A stretch of DNA of 64,000 bases, from the NCBI GenBank assembly GCA_010405405.1, contig MU004236.1, forward strand, positions 793,457 through 857,456, in the 5' to 3' direction. Below are positions 1-10,209 of this stretch, one piece after another. Each line of letters starts with the position of its first letter. Position 1 is the first letter of the stretch. Position numbers and translations under genes: made by a program. The DNA is from Microthyrium microscopicum (lineage: Eukaryota > Ascomycota > Dothideomycetes > Microthyriales > Microthyriaceae). Below the pieces are notes generated by a model that saw only the letters and a list, made by a program, of their open reading frames with translations, had not been told where the DNA came from and did not search any database.

Positions 1-1800
1 CTTAATTTTCCATAATTCTTATAAATTAGGAATATCTTTCCTATAATACTTTTCTAATTTAGAAATACCTTCACAAATAGCATTAATAAAATAATGTTTT
101 TCTAAATGCTCATTCATAGGATTATGTTCTTTATCTATAGCTAGTCTTTTAGCATCTAGTTATTTAAATAATCTATAAATATATAATAAAGTCTAGTTAA
201 TAGTAGTATAAACCTAACCTTATAATCTAATAGAAGGATAAGAGAAATATTCTAATATATCTCTTAGATTTTCTAAAGCATAAAAATCAACACTATTTAA
301 AGCTAATTGATTCTTAAACTTATTTTTAGATATATTTATAAAAATATATAAAACTGCCTTTTTAAGCTATAAAAAGCTAGAAATACAATTAAAAGTAGAA
401 TTCCATCTAGTATCATTATTAGGCAATATTCTATTAATTTTAATAGATTTAGGAATATCACCATCTTCTCTTAATACTTTTAAACTAGTAGCAAATAATC
501 GTTAATATAATCCAACGTATTTAATAGAAGTAATAATTCTTCTTACTTTAACTATTAATCCTAAAGGTTTAGTAAGATCTTCATCTTCTTTATCTTCTTC
601 TTCATCATCATCGTTAGTTAATTCTAGTATACTATTAATATATCTAGTTAAACTAACTTCAGTATCATAAGATACTAAAAAGTATTTTAAAATATCTTTA
701 GCTACTAAATTAATAATATAAGCTGCATAACGAATATTATAAAAATTAGTAGTATTTCTAGCTACATGATTTTTACGCATTAATTACTTTACTAAAGTAT
801 TATTATTACCTGCATTATCTCTAGTAAAACTAATAATATTTAACATAGATAAGCCGTAACTTTTTAAACAATTATTAAAAACTTCAGAAAGATAAACGCC
901 TATATAGCTTTTAGTTAATTCTTCAAAGCCTATTAACTTATATTGTACTTTAATATTATTATTAATATAAATTAATATAATACCTAAAAAGGCTATTTAA
1001 TTACAAGCTATCCAACCATCTAGAGTTATTAAAAAGTAATTTCCACTATTTACTACTAGTTAAATTTTATATTTTAATACTTTTAAACTATTAGAATATA
1101 TAGTTTCTAATAGGTTTTGAATATTACGACAATTTACTATAGGTCCAGTAACGTTATAATATTCTAAAAGATCTCTAAACGATTAAGAATCTATAGTATT
1201 AAAAGATAAGTTATTATCTACAACAAAAGCTAACACTAAGTGTAAAGCTTCTTGTTCTATAAACTCATAATTAGTACTAGAACGCATTCTTTTCCTATTA
1301 ATAGTATTACTACTACTAGCTGCTTACGTAAAAGGATTATTAGAAAGAGGATCTAAAGAACTAGCATTTTCTGCTTATTTAATTAAATATTCTTCTAAAG
1401 TATCCTTCTTTTCATAATCTCCTTTACTAGCAGCTATTAAAGGATATTAGCTAGTATAATGTTTAGCAAAGTTAGAGCTTAAAAAGTCCTTTACATCTTT
1501 AATTTTATTATAACCACAAATAATACAAGTTAATTTAAATTGCCTTTCTTTATTCCAATCTATAAGTAGTAGTTCTCTAGTAAAAAGACTATATTTAAAA
1601 ATATAGGCCATTCTACGAGTATTATTATTAGGAAAAGTATATATAGTTTAGTTTCATTTATCTCTTTTATATCAATTTAATCCAATAATAATTTAAGAAG
1701 CACTATTACTAGGACCTATACTAGTATCTAAATTAGATAGTTAGCTAGCAGGTTAAGTATTAGGTAAATTAAGATTAGAATTAGTGTTATTTATCTTAAT
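1..1800 (-). mobile_element. Decayed hAT-family DNA transposon (runs off the left edge)
   Basis: On the minus strand the longest open piece (780-502) contains a segment of the type A-Y-I-I-N-L-V-A-K-D-I-L-K, which resembles the conserved 'hiiNLvvkdiL' segment of hAT transposases. It is followed by an acidic linker and a K-V-R-R motif. Upstream on the same strand, near 1531-1470, lies a C-I-I-C-G-Y motif with a later H-Y pair, fitting a BED zinc finger, the usual N-terminal DNA-binding domain of hAT proteins. Order and strand agree with one element: BED finger near 1500, core at 1400-500, and the C-terminal part continuing to position 1 and beyond the window. Many in-frame stops make it inactive. 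Terminal repeats were not identified. Confidence 0.65.
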
Positions 1801-2770
1801 ATTAATTATAGAACTTATTTTATAAATAAGAATAGAAATATAATAATAAGTATCTCTTTTATTTCTAGATTAAAATCTAGAGCTAAATAAGAAATTCTAA
1901 ATCAGTAGATCTATTAGAAATATACAAAAGTATATAGTATAAAATTTACTAGTCTTAAATAGTACAACTAAGTAAGAAGTAAATAAAAACAGAAAAGAAA
2001 TATTTTTTTACTATTTTTTATTTTTTTAGTTTTTTAATATAAATCTATATAGAATATAGAAAGATATAATATAATAACTCTAGTAAACTAGAGAATACTA
2101 TAAAAATAGATTAAGATAATAAAGAGTCTATAAAATAGCTAATAAATAACTAAGTTATAGAAAACTTAAGTAGAAATTAAGAAATAAAAACTATATTATA
2201 GAATAATAATAGCTTTTAAACTTTATTTTAGCTAAACAATAAAGAATAGCATATAGTATATACTATAAAGATAAATCTTAAATAGAATAAAGAAATATTA
2301 GAAAAAATATAAATATAATCTCTAATAAAAATAGTAATAAACTAAATTATAAAAGTTAGTAAAATATTTCTAAAATATAAATAAATAACTTACTACTAAT
2401 AATAATACTAAAAGTATAAAGTAGAAATACTACTAGAAAAGAAGCCTAAATTAAATATTAGAATATAGTAAAAAAAGTAAAAAAAAGTAAAAAAAAATAA
2501 AAATAAACTTACTAAAAAAAGCTATAAAAAGCTTTAAAAAAGTATTTTCTATACTTCTAAAAATAGAAATAAAAAGTAGAGACTACTTAGTAATATACTA
2601 AATAACTAAAAAAAAAGTTAGTTAAAAAAAGTAAAAAAAGTAAAAAAAACTTACTAGAAAAACCTATAAAAAAAGTAGGAATATATACCCTAAAAGAATA
2701 ATAATATATAAACTAGTTAAGAGTAATAGTACTTTAGAATATATTTCTAAAAAGTAATTTTTTTATAAAA

Positions 2771-2942
2771 TTTAAGAAAGAAGAATTAAAAGAGAGGAAA
2801 GAGCACCTTATATAGAGATTTTAGATCAAATTAACTATAATCTAGCTTAGAATATAGTTAAACCAATTAGAATATAGTTAGTCTAATCTAAAATCTCTAT
2901 ATAAGTTGCCCTTCCCTCTCTTTTAATTCTTCTTTCTTAAAT
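2771..2942. repeat. 172-bp palindromic element (MITE-like)
   Basis: Two arms of about 58 bases, 2771-2828 and 2884-2942, are near-perfect reverse complements with only a few mismatches, and they enclose a 55-base AT-rich centre. The arms start and end with T-T-T-A-A-G-A-A-A-G. Size and architecture fit a foldback or MITE-type non-autonomous DNA element, but no family could be assigned. It lies about 190 bases upstream of the fossil spliced gene. Confidence 0.75.
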
Positions 2943-3128
2943 TATTAAAGTTTTATCTTTTTAGTTTCTAGCTATAGCTAGCATCTAAAAGATATTATTT
3001 TTATATCCTTTTTTCCTCCTCTTTCTAGCTATAGTCTTCATCTAGCCTATCTTAGCCTAGTTTATAAGTTATTCTAATTTTTATAAAGATTTTTTTATTT
3101 TTTACTTTTATTAACTTTTTAAATTAGA

Positions 3129-4316
3129 ATGCCTCAGCTAGACCCCTACGCAATAGAACCTATTAGTAAGTAACTAAACCCTTTATATAACTAATACTAA
3201 TAACAATAGAGCGTTCTTTCTTACGTAAGCAGCTCACTAAAGCTTAGAGATTTTAAGCAGAGTTTTTAGGCTACTAAAATACCTTAATTTCAAACGAAAG
3301 AATGTCCAATCTTAAAATCTTTATTCTAAAAAGGGATAGCGCCATTAATAGCCCTCATTTAGGCTATATAGTCTTCTTTACAGACGAACAGAAACTTAAA
3401 TATACCTATTTTAGTATCAAAAACAACCTACTTTACTAAGGAATTAATCTTAATTATACTTTTACTATATATTACGCTCTAGAAGTACGTAAGATTAACA
3501 TAAATTACACCTTCCTACATAATCAAGTAGATACTACTATACCCATTCTGTCTACTACTATCTAGATTTAGACTAGTATAGGTCGTTAATAAATAATTAA
3601 TACACTAGTATTAAGTACGAATTAGTTAGGGCTAAAAACAGCCTTTGAAAAGCAACTTGAAAGGTATCTGGAAGCTACAAAGTAAGTAATATTCTTTTAT
3701 TTTATTAATTAATTAATTAAATAATTAATAACTAATTATTAAATAGATCTCCTCCAAGCCCTAGTTACGAACTATCTTCTCCTCCTACTAGTGCTTTTCA
3801 ATTTAGGATCCTAAGGTAAGTTATATTCTATTATTTTATTAATTAATATCTAATAAATAATAGTCATCCTAAAAGCCTTGTTTTTAGACCCTAAGAAGCA
3901 ACTATTTAGGAAGCTCTTCATATGCTTACTAAAAAGCATTCAGCCTAAAAAGCTACTAAAAAAGAAGCTATAAAAGCTAAAAGAGCAGCTTTTAGAGCTA
4001 AATCACAACAAAAGCACTTAGATAAAGTAGCAAACGATCAGGCTGTTAAAAAGGCTAAAAAAGCAGCTACCGCTATTAAGCATATAGCTCATATTATAAG
4101 TTACTAATTATTATTAATTTTAATACTTTAGCTAATTTCTTTTAGGCAGAAAAACAGACTTTAGCAAAGCCAAAACCAGTAGCTTTTAAAATGGCTCTAG
4201 ACGATTATATTTCCAAATTAGGAAATACTTCTTATCTTAGCGCTAGTTTTATTACTACCATTAATAAAGAAGATAAAGTAGACTTTAAACAAGAAGATTT
4301 AGATGTTACAGATTAG
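3129..4316 (+). pseudogene. Fossil intron-containing gene, family unknown
   Basis: A reading frame starting with ATG at 3129 can be followed through segments joined by GT..AG introns: 3166-3209, 3682-3746 and 3816-3863 are clear, and a fourth probably ends before 4147. Donors are GTAAGT or GTAAGTAA and the acceptors are TAG. The implied product has a middle part with few charged clusters and then an Ala/Lys-rich, coiled-coil-like stretch (3914-4103). It ends in a short acidic tail whose stop is at 4314-4316. Several in-frame stops occur, all of the TAA/TAG type expected from RIP. I do not recognise the family. It could be a transposon-borne gene or a host gene caught in a repeat block. Confidence 0.5.
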
Positions 4317-4533
4317 TAGTTCTTATTTTTAGTTTTTGTTTTTACATCTACACTCATTTAGTTTTTCTTTTATACTAAAACAAAGGGAAAAGATAGCCTA
4401 GAAAATACAGTATTTTTTTCTAATTATAATGCATATCTTTTTATATCTTATCTTTTAGTTATAACTATAATAACTATTAAAGTATAATATTATTCTAAGA
4501 ATTTATATTATTAAAATTAAATTTAGATAAGAG

Positions 4534-4587
4534 AAACTAAATACGCTATACTATAGAGCCTAGTGTTCTCTATAGTATACTAAGTTT
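4534..4587. repeat. Short AT-rich hairpin
   Basis: An inverted repeat lies within the AT-rich block: arms read AAACT..CTATAGAG and CTCTATAG..AAGTTT around a short loop with TAGTGTT. It may be the remnant of a foldback element. No function is evident. Confidence 0.4.
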
Positions 4588-5287
4588 ATTAAATTAAAAT
4601 TCTAAGTATTTACTAGTAATAATAAATAATTAAGAATATACATTTTTATATTAAATATTTATAATAATTATAACTATTATTTATACTAAATATAACTACT
4701 TATATATAGAACTAGCTATACTAAAGTAAATTATATCTTTATAACCTCTTTACTACTACTATAAAATAATATATAGTTACTTTTAAGTAATAAACATTAT
4801 AAAAAGATATATAACTACTATAAATAGTTAATTATAAACTAAAACTAACGTACTAGCTTATAATAGCTATATTTATTAGTATAATATAGTACAAATATTA
4901 TCTTATTCTCTTATAGTTATAGCTATAATAAATAAATAAGAAGTTTATTTATTTATTATATTATTTTATAAATCTATTTATATCTCTATAAATAATAGTA
5001 TATAAGAAAAACTAAGACAAGATTTAGATTCTCCTAGTCTAGAGCTATCAAATGCTATAGTTTTTATTAAAAAATAATTAAGTTTAGTATAAAAACTAGT
5101 ATTTACTATTACACTATTATAATAGTAATTATAATAGTTTTTACTAGAGTAGTATTATTAAATACTAGTATTAGAATAGAGTAATCTTAGAGCATACTAG
5201 ATAGTAGTATAGTAGAATAGCGCTAAAATTTTCTCGTACTAGTATTAGAATAGAGTAGACTAGACTAATAATAGAGTAGTTTATACT

Positions 5288-7047
5288 AAGTAGTTTACCA
5301 ACCCTGGAGGTAACGAACTCTGGGACCGAATGATAGCTAGGAAGGTACTCTTCTCGTAACTGTGACCTGATTGAATACCAAAGATGGTACTGGGCAGGCA
5401 TCTGCTCGTGGGTATCAAGGCAATTGTAACCTGCAACGGTTTGCTTCTTCGGGGTTCCTGAACAGGGCTCTCGAGTCTCGACAGATGCATCCCACGCCGC
5501 TCACCTGATTTGATAACATGTCCCTGGACTTCGATTCATCTCATCATTAACCCTGGAATGCATCAAGCAATTGGGCGGGCAGCTCTTAGAGTCAATCGAT
5601 CCCAAGCAATCCCAACCAGGAATCTGCACATGGCTCAAAACTGACGGTTTCTTGTCAAATCTGATCCTCTGGAACGAAGCCTTTTGGCCTCCCCAGCGCC
5701 CATGCAGCCTATCGCACGTTCCTTGGCTAGAAGGATGCATTGTGCAGATGTCGAGCGCGAGGTGCCCTGGATCCGGATATCAGTATTTGCAATATTGGTT
5801 TGCGGAGACAGCTTTTGGTGTTTGTCTGCCTCTCCGATTAAACAACGTCTTTAAACTCTCCACCACCAACCACACGCTTCCAACTCTGCGGCATCTGTAA
5901 TTCAGTCAATGCTCCACCATGTCTTGGACAATTTGCCAATTTAAGCACCTCTTTTGGCAATGGCTGGAGCCACAATACCGCCCCCGCTCTGGGCCCCCGT
6001 AAAGCCTGTCGAGCGGCTCGATTCCCATTTGCCGCCTGGTGTCACCCCCGTACAGAAACTATTCCTCTTTGGCAATCTCGTGGCTGAAGGCATCTCGCAA
6101 ATGCCCCTAGCTCCCCGTGCTCCCTTAGATGCCGTCGAGGGCGTTGGAGCGATTCTCAATCCTCTCCAGCCTCGAAGCCAACCTGCGTGGCCCCGGAAGT
6201 TGTGCTGGTGCATGCCACCCTATTTTCCTTTCCCCCATCGCTCACTGCTCAGAGCCTTGTCGCCCATCGTCCGTCTTCCAGTAGCACTTCCACCCAGGCT
6301 CTCAAGGCTCGCCAGCCTGGTCAGCGCTCAAGCTGGTGGTAACGCTGGTCCGGCACTCCGAAGAGCCTGGAGGCCATAATAATGGCTCATAGCATGGTCC
6401 AAGCATGCTCACTGGTCTCGCATGGGTCGTAAACAGACTATCTTTTCGACCTTCCCAGGCGTTCGAGCTTGAGACAGACGTCCAGGGGGCAATATTTGTC
6501 TTCGCTTCCCGCGCTGTTCCCGCTCTTGCATCCGTTCTAAGAGGCTTGCTCTCCACCTTACTAGCCTTGATCTTCCTGCATCTTCTACTTCTTCTTCATC
6601 TGCTGCTGCTGCTTGCTTGTGTTCCTGTGCTCTAATCCTACCCTTACTGCACTGTCGGATTACTTCCTGCACACGTCCGCCTTCCGTGCATTATCCTCAA
6701 CCTCCCCATCTTCGCATGTAGCAATACAACGACTTTGAGCTACCTTCCAACCGGTCCAAGTGTCTGTTTGTGCAAGCCGCTAAACGAACGGACGTACGGA
6801 GTAACTCGACATTGTTCATCCTCAGGAACTATCAAACCGGAGACATACCAGTTACATATTAGTGTACAACAAAGCATATACGCACCAGGATAGCTTCCTT
6901 TCGCCTTGATCGGTCAGCCTCTTCTCAGCCTCGTCCATCCCTTTCCACGTGTTTTGCGCTCTCAAATGTCGACATCCGTCCCAACATTAGAACATTAGCA
7001 GATAGACAGCTTTCTCTCTCACTCTGCAGGAGCTCAAGCCTCTGAGC
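5288..7047. other. Long upstream region without a supported gene
   Basis: This is ordinary GC-level DNA between the RIP block and the CENP-B-type gene. Open frames exist (for example 5954-6379 on the plus strand) but none resembles a known protein, and their compositions are low-complexity Pro/Arg/Leu. The last few hundred bases are pyrimidine-rich and include a run ending CTCTGCAG at about 7028, which could be a 5' UTR intron acceptor just before the ATG at 7048. The region is probably promoter and leader of the downstream gene. Confidence 0.4.
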
Positions 7048-8750
7048 ATGGACCCTGACCAACATCCCCACGACCAGAATAACGGGATGCATGACGTTCA
7101 TGGAATGTGGGTGGAAGGGGGAACCCCATATCAATCTCACCATCAATCTCCGGTTCATGAGTACCCTGGATTTGCATTCAATGGCATGTCAATGGATTCA
7201 GTATATGCGCCAAACTCCATGCCACCACCAACACGAAATACACAACCACAGCTCTATCCCCTTATAACAACACCATGGCCAAGTATGCTGACCTCCAGTC
7301 AATCGAATCATGGAACACCTGTATACAATTCACCTCCAGCTTCTGGAACTTCAGTATCAACACCAATGTCCGCACCTCCAACTTCAGGAAGGACATACGA
7401 CAGACCGAGAAGAACGTTAACAGATGTTGAACGGAGAAAAATGTGTGAATACTCGGAAACTCATCCGGGAGTAAAGCAAACGGAGATAGGAGGTAAGTTT
7501 AAAGAGTCAAAGCTCATCTACATGAAAAGCTAACAACTAGTCCAGCCATGTTTGGAGTGGAACGAAGGTATGCATATGTTGTGCTCTTTGCTTGTTCCCG
7601 CTGACCTGTGCACAGTACCGTTTCAAAGGTTCTGAGGAATAAAGAAAAATACCTATCCCAGGATGAGAGCGCAAAGACGCAGCTAAAGGCAAAAGGCAAA
7701 TTCCCAGACATTGAACGCGCACTTTCCAACTGGGCCAAAAATGAGAAAAAGCACAATCGACCAGTTACAGACGCGCAGATATTGGAGAAGTTCAAGCATT
7801 TTGCGAGAACAGTGAGAGATCCCGATCAACAACTCAAATCTGTCAATACCAGCTGGCTTGCTGGCTTCAAGCAAAAGAATGGTATCAACACTTCTAAATC
7901 GAGGAAGAATTCAGCCGCTGAAGTTGCCGATACAAGAGAAAGCGTGGAATCGAGTGTACCAACTCCAAACATATCACCAACTTCGCCTCAAATCAAGCGC
8001 GATGCGTCACCATCCGGTATTGATATTTTGAAAGAGGAGAAACTACCCAAGAAAATCAAGTCCGAAAGCCCACCTGCACATTTCTCAGACGCTGGCCATG
8101 GGCACCGCCCCTATGCTTCTATTGGGAGTGCCTTTACCGATGTTGGCTCAATATCGTTTTCTACTGACACACTCAGCCCGACGCCGTCGTTCTTTTCCAA
8201 TACCAATCCCTTCAATAACCAGCAACCTGTTCAGCCAGTACATGCTGGAATGAACACAGGATATCAGAACACTAGACCACGTAGTCAAACATTCCCGATA
8301 GGAACGAGTGCTGACAATGGTTCCTACGCATCGACACCTACCTCAGACGCGCAAATGTCACATTTTCTAATGGCATCCGGACCACTCGAATCAACCCCGG
8401 AGCTGCTTCCCACAGCTCATACGCAAGAATCCTTTCTTCCAACAACGTCAATGTCTAAAGAAGGCACTTCTTCCCCAGGTCTTGGTCTAATAGCATCATC
8501 ACCTCTTACTCCAGCAGCGTCAGTCGCATCAGTTTCAACGCCTTCTATTGACGAAACGCGACGAGCCTTGGAGGTTGTCCTTACCTTCATGAATCAACAG
8601 CATGCCATGAATGAGCAAGAATTCCAAGTGATGGCAAAGTTGATGGAGAAGCTTCGACTGCAATCCGGTCATGCTGGTGAGATACCTGGTAGCAGACTAC
8701 ACTCGATTAGTGAGGCTGTATTCCCTCTTGGACGCAGCATTGCCGAGTAA
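7048..8750 (+). CDS. CENP-B-type helix-turn-helix DNA-binding protein
   Basis: Model: exons 7048-7492, 7546-7567 and 7616-8750, 533 residues. The first 110 residues are low-complexity Pro/Ser/Thr/Gln. Residues about 115-160 form a homeodomain-like HTH of the CENP-B N-terminal type (R-R-T-L-T-D-V-E-R..., ending G-V-E-R-S-T-V-S-K-V-L-R-N). A second CENPB-type HTH covers about 180-250 (R-A-L-S-N-W-A-K-N... W-L-A-G-F-K-Q-K-N-G-I). The rest is a disordered Ser/Pro-rich tail with a short helical segment near 480-510. The DDE nuclease domain of pogo-type transposases is absent, so this looks like a host DNA-binding factor derived from that family. The middle exon has only 22 bases but joins both HTH halves in frame. 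The exact biological role is unknown. Confidence 0.85.
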
Positions 8751-10209
8751 AGCAAACACATTGGAGCCCTTTGCAGTGAACTCTTCGTTCCTCGCAGGGC
8801 TTCGTACGACGCAAAGAGTCAACGATCTGGGGGAACATTTCGACGCAGAGCTTTTCTTATTGGCCACTCTCTGGAGTTACACGGATGGTATCTCTTTCTC
8901 ACTCTGAACTGAACGCATTTCCTATTCTAGCATGACTGGGCGAGTCTCAGACTCGGCGGGTTTGCATTTGTTTCAGGGGACAATTTTCCAAGGTTTCTGT
9001 CATCGAAAAGCAGGTATTTGTAAGGGAAAAAAGAGCCCGACGGGAAATCCGATAGCACAAACGGGTGGAATGCATAATCCTGGCCCCCGGCCACGTCGTT
9101 ATTCGATCACGTTTTTTTCTGTCCTCCTCGCCTTTTCCCACTGCAACGCTGCCAAATCTCTTTCTTTCAATGGATAGCGTTTTCTTGTTAGCTTCCAAGG
9201 CGCCCTCGCATCATTTTTTCATTCCTCGTACATGGACCCTCGCGGGACAAAAAACGGGAAATCTCATCAACGATACTACTCTACGGCTGGCTACATATCT
9301 CTCCACGCAACTTTTCAACGAACCGGATATACACCGGCCGAAAGAACACCCTGTAGCCATTTTCTTTCTTCTATTCTCTCTTACTTTGCTGGGATTTTTG
9401 TATTCCGTTGTTTCTCTGTACCTGGGTGGGTTACTGGAAGAGCGTGAAAATCAGGATGATATATGGACCAAGTCTCTCTCACGAGGGCATCAAATTTCTT
9501 TTTTTAAAACTTCTTCACAACTACCCGATTCTTCACTAGCCTTGAACATTTCCTACTTCATTTCTTTTTGGTTAACATTTTCGTTGGCACTTTTCTTCGT
9601 CCTTGTCGCTTTCTTTCGGTGTTTCACAAAAAACAATATCTTCCCATACAGAACGGTACAACACGCGCGAGCGGGGCTGGATGTAGAACCTTTTGCTAGT
9701 AACTTGTAGTTAGTACAGCAACTGTTTCCCTTTTGCCTTACCAATTCGGGATGGATTCAGCGAGGGTAGGAATGGTTGTGTTTTCTCCAATTTCGGGTTA
9801 TTCGCATCTCTTGCCATTCTTCTTGTTTTTTGGAATGTTTGCTTTGATATTGGGCCAGTTCTCCGCCATGGTCCTATTTGTTGCTGAAGGGCTTGGTGGT
9901 TGGAAGGAAGATCATGGCTTGGAGCGTTTGAGATGGGGAAACTAGCACTCGATGGTAACTTATTTTCCGGTTGTCATAGCGAATACTTTGATGAAACGAC
10001 TGAGGAGAACTAGCAATGGATCATTCGATGATTATGATACTATCTTCCTTTCGACGTGATCTTGTCCTTAGGTTGTGCTTTGGGCCTGGGCTATCTAGCA
10101 TCACAGCTTTTTTGACGCTTTCGAAGTTGCATTTGTTACGCTCTTGCATTACTACAACTTCTCTAATCTTTACTACTACTACTACTACATTCTGGTAACG
10201 TTGCAAGCG
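8751..10209. other. Convergent intergenic region
   Basis: This is the gap between the 3' ends of the CENP-B-type gene and the PXA gene. It is rich in T and C runs. A plus-strand frame (9065-9709) encodes hydrophobic stretches, but I attribute these to the pyrimidine bias (TTT/CTT/TTC codons). No gene, RNA or repeat was recognised. Confidence 0.4.

Larger units (their letters stand above)
1..5287. other. AT-rich, RIP-degraded repeat block
   Basis: This stretch is extremely rich in A and T, and its reading frames are broken by TAA and TAG codons where Gln or Trp would be expected. The composition switches sharply to ordinary genic DNA at about 5288. The pattern is what RIP (C to T change in duplicated DNA, known from filamentous ascomycetes) produces. 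Recognisable contents are a hAT fossil, a palindrome and a fossil spliced gene, listed separately. Between them (about 1800-2770, 2943-3128 and 4320-5287) I see only AT-rich sequence with small hairpins and a repeated 20-base motif near 5163 and 5237. No functional host gene was found in the block. Confidence 0.85.

Noticed and set aside
5954-6379. A 141-codon open frame upstream of the CENP-B-type gene
   Set aside because: Low-complexity Pro/Arg/Leu composition, with a comparable open frame on the opposite strand; no recognisable domain.
9065-9709. A 214-codon plus-strand frame with hydrophobic stretches
   Set aside because: The Phe/Leu/Ser content follows from pyrimidine-rich DNA. No family resemblance, no introns, and it lies in the convergent 3' region of two genes.
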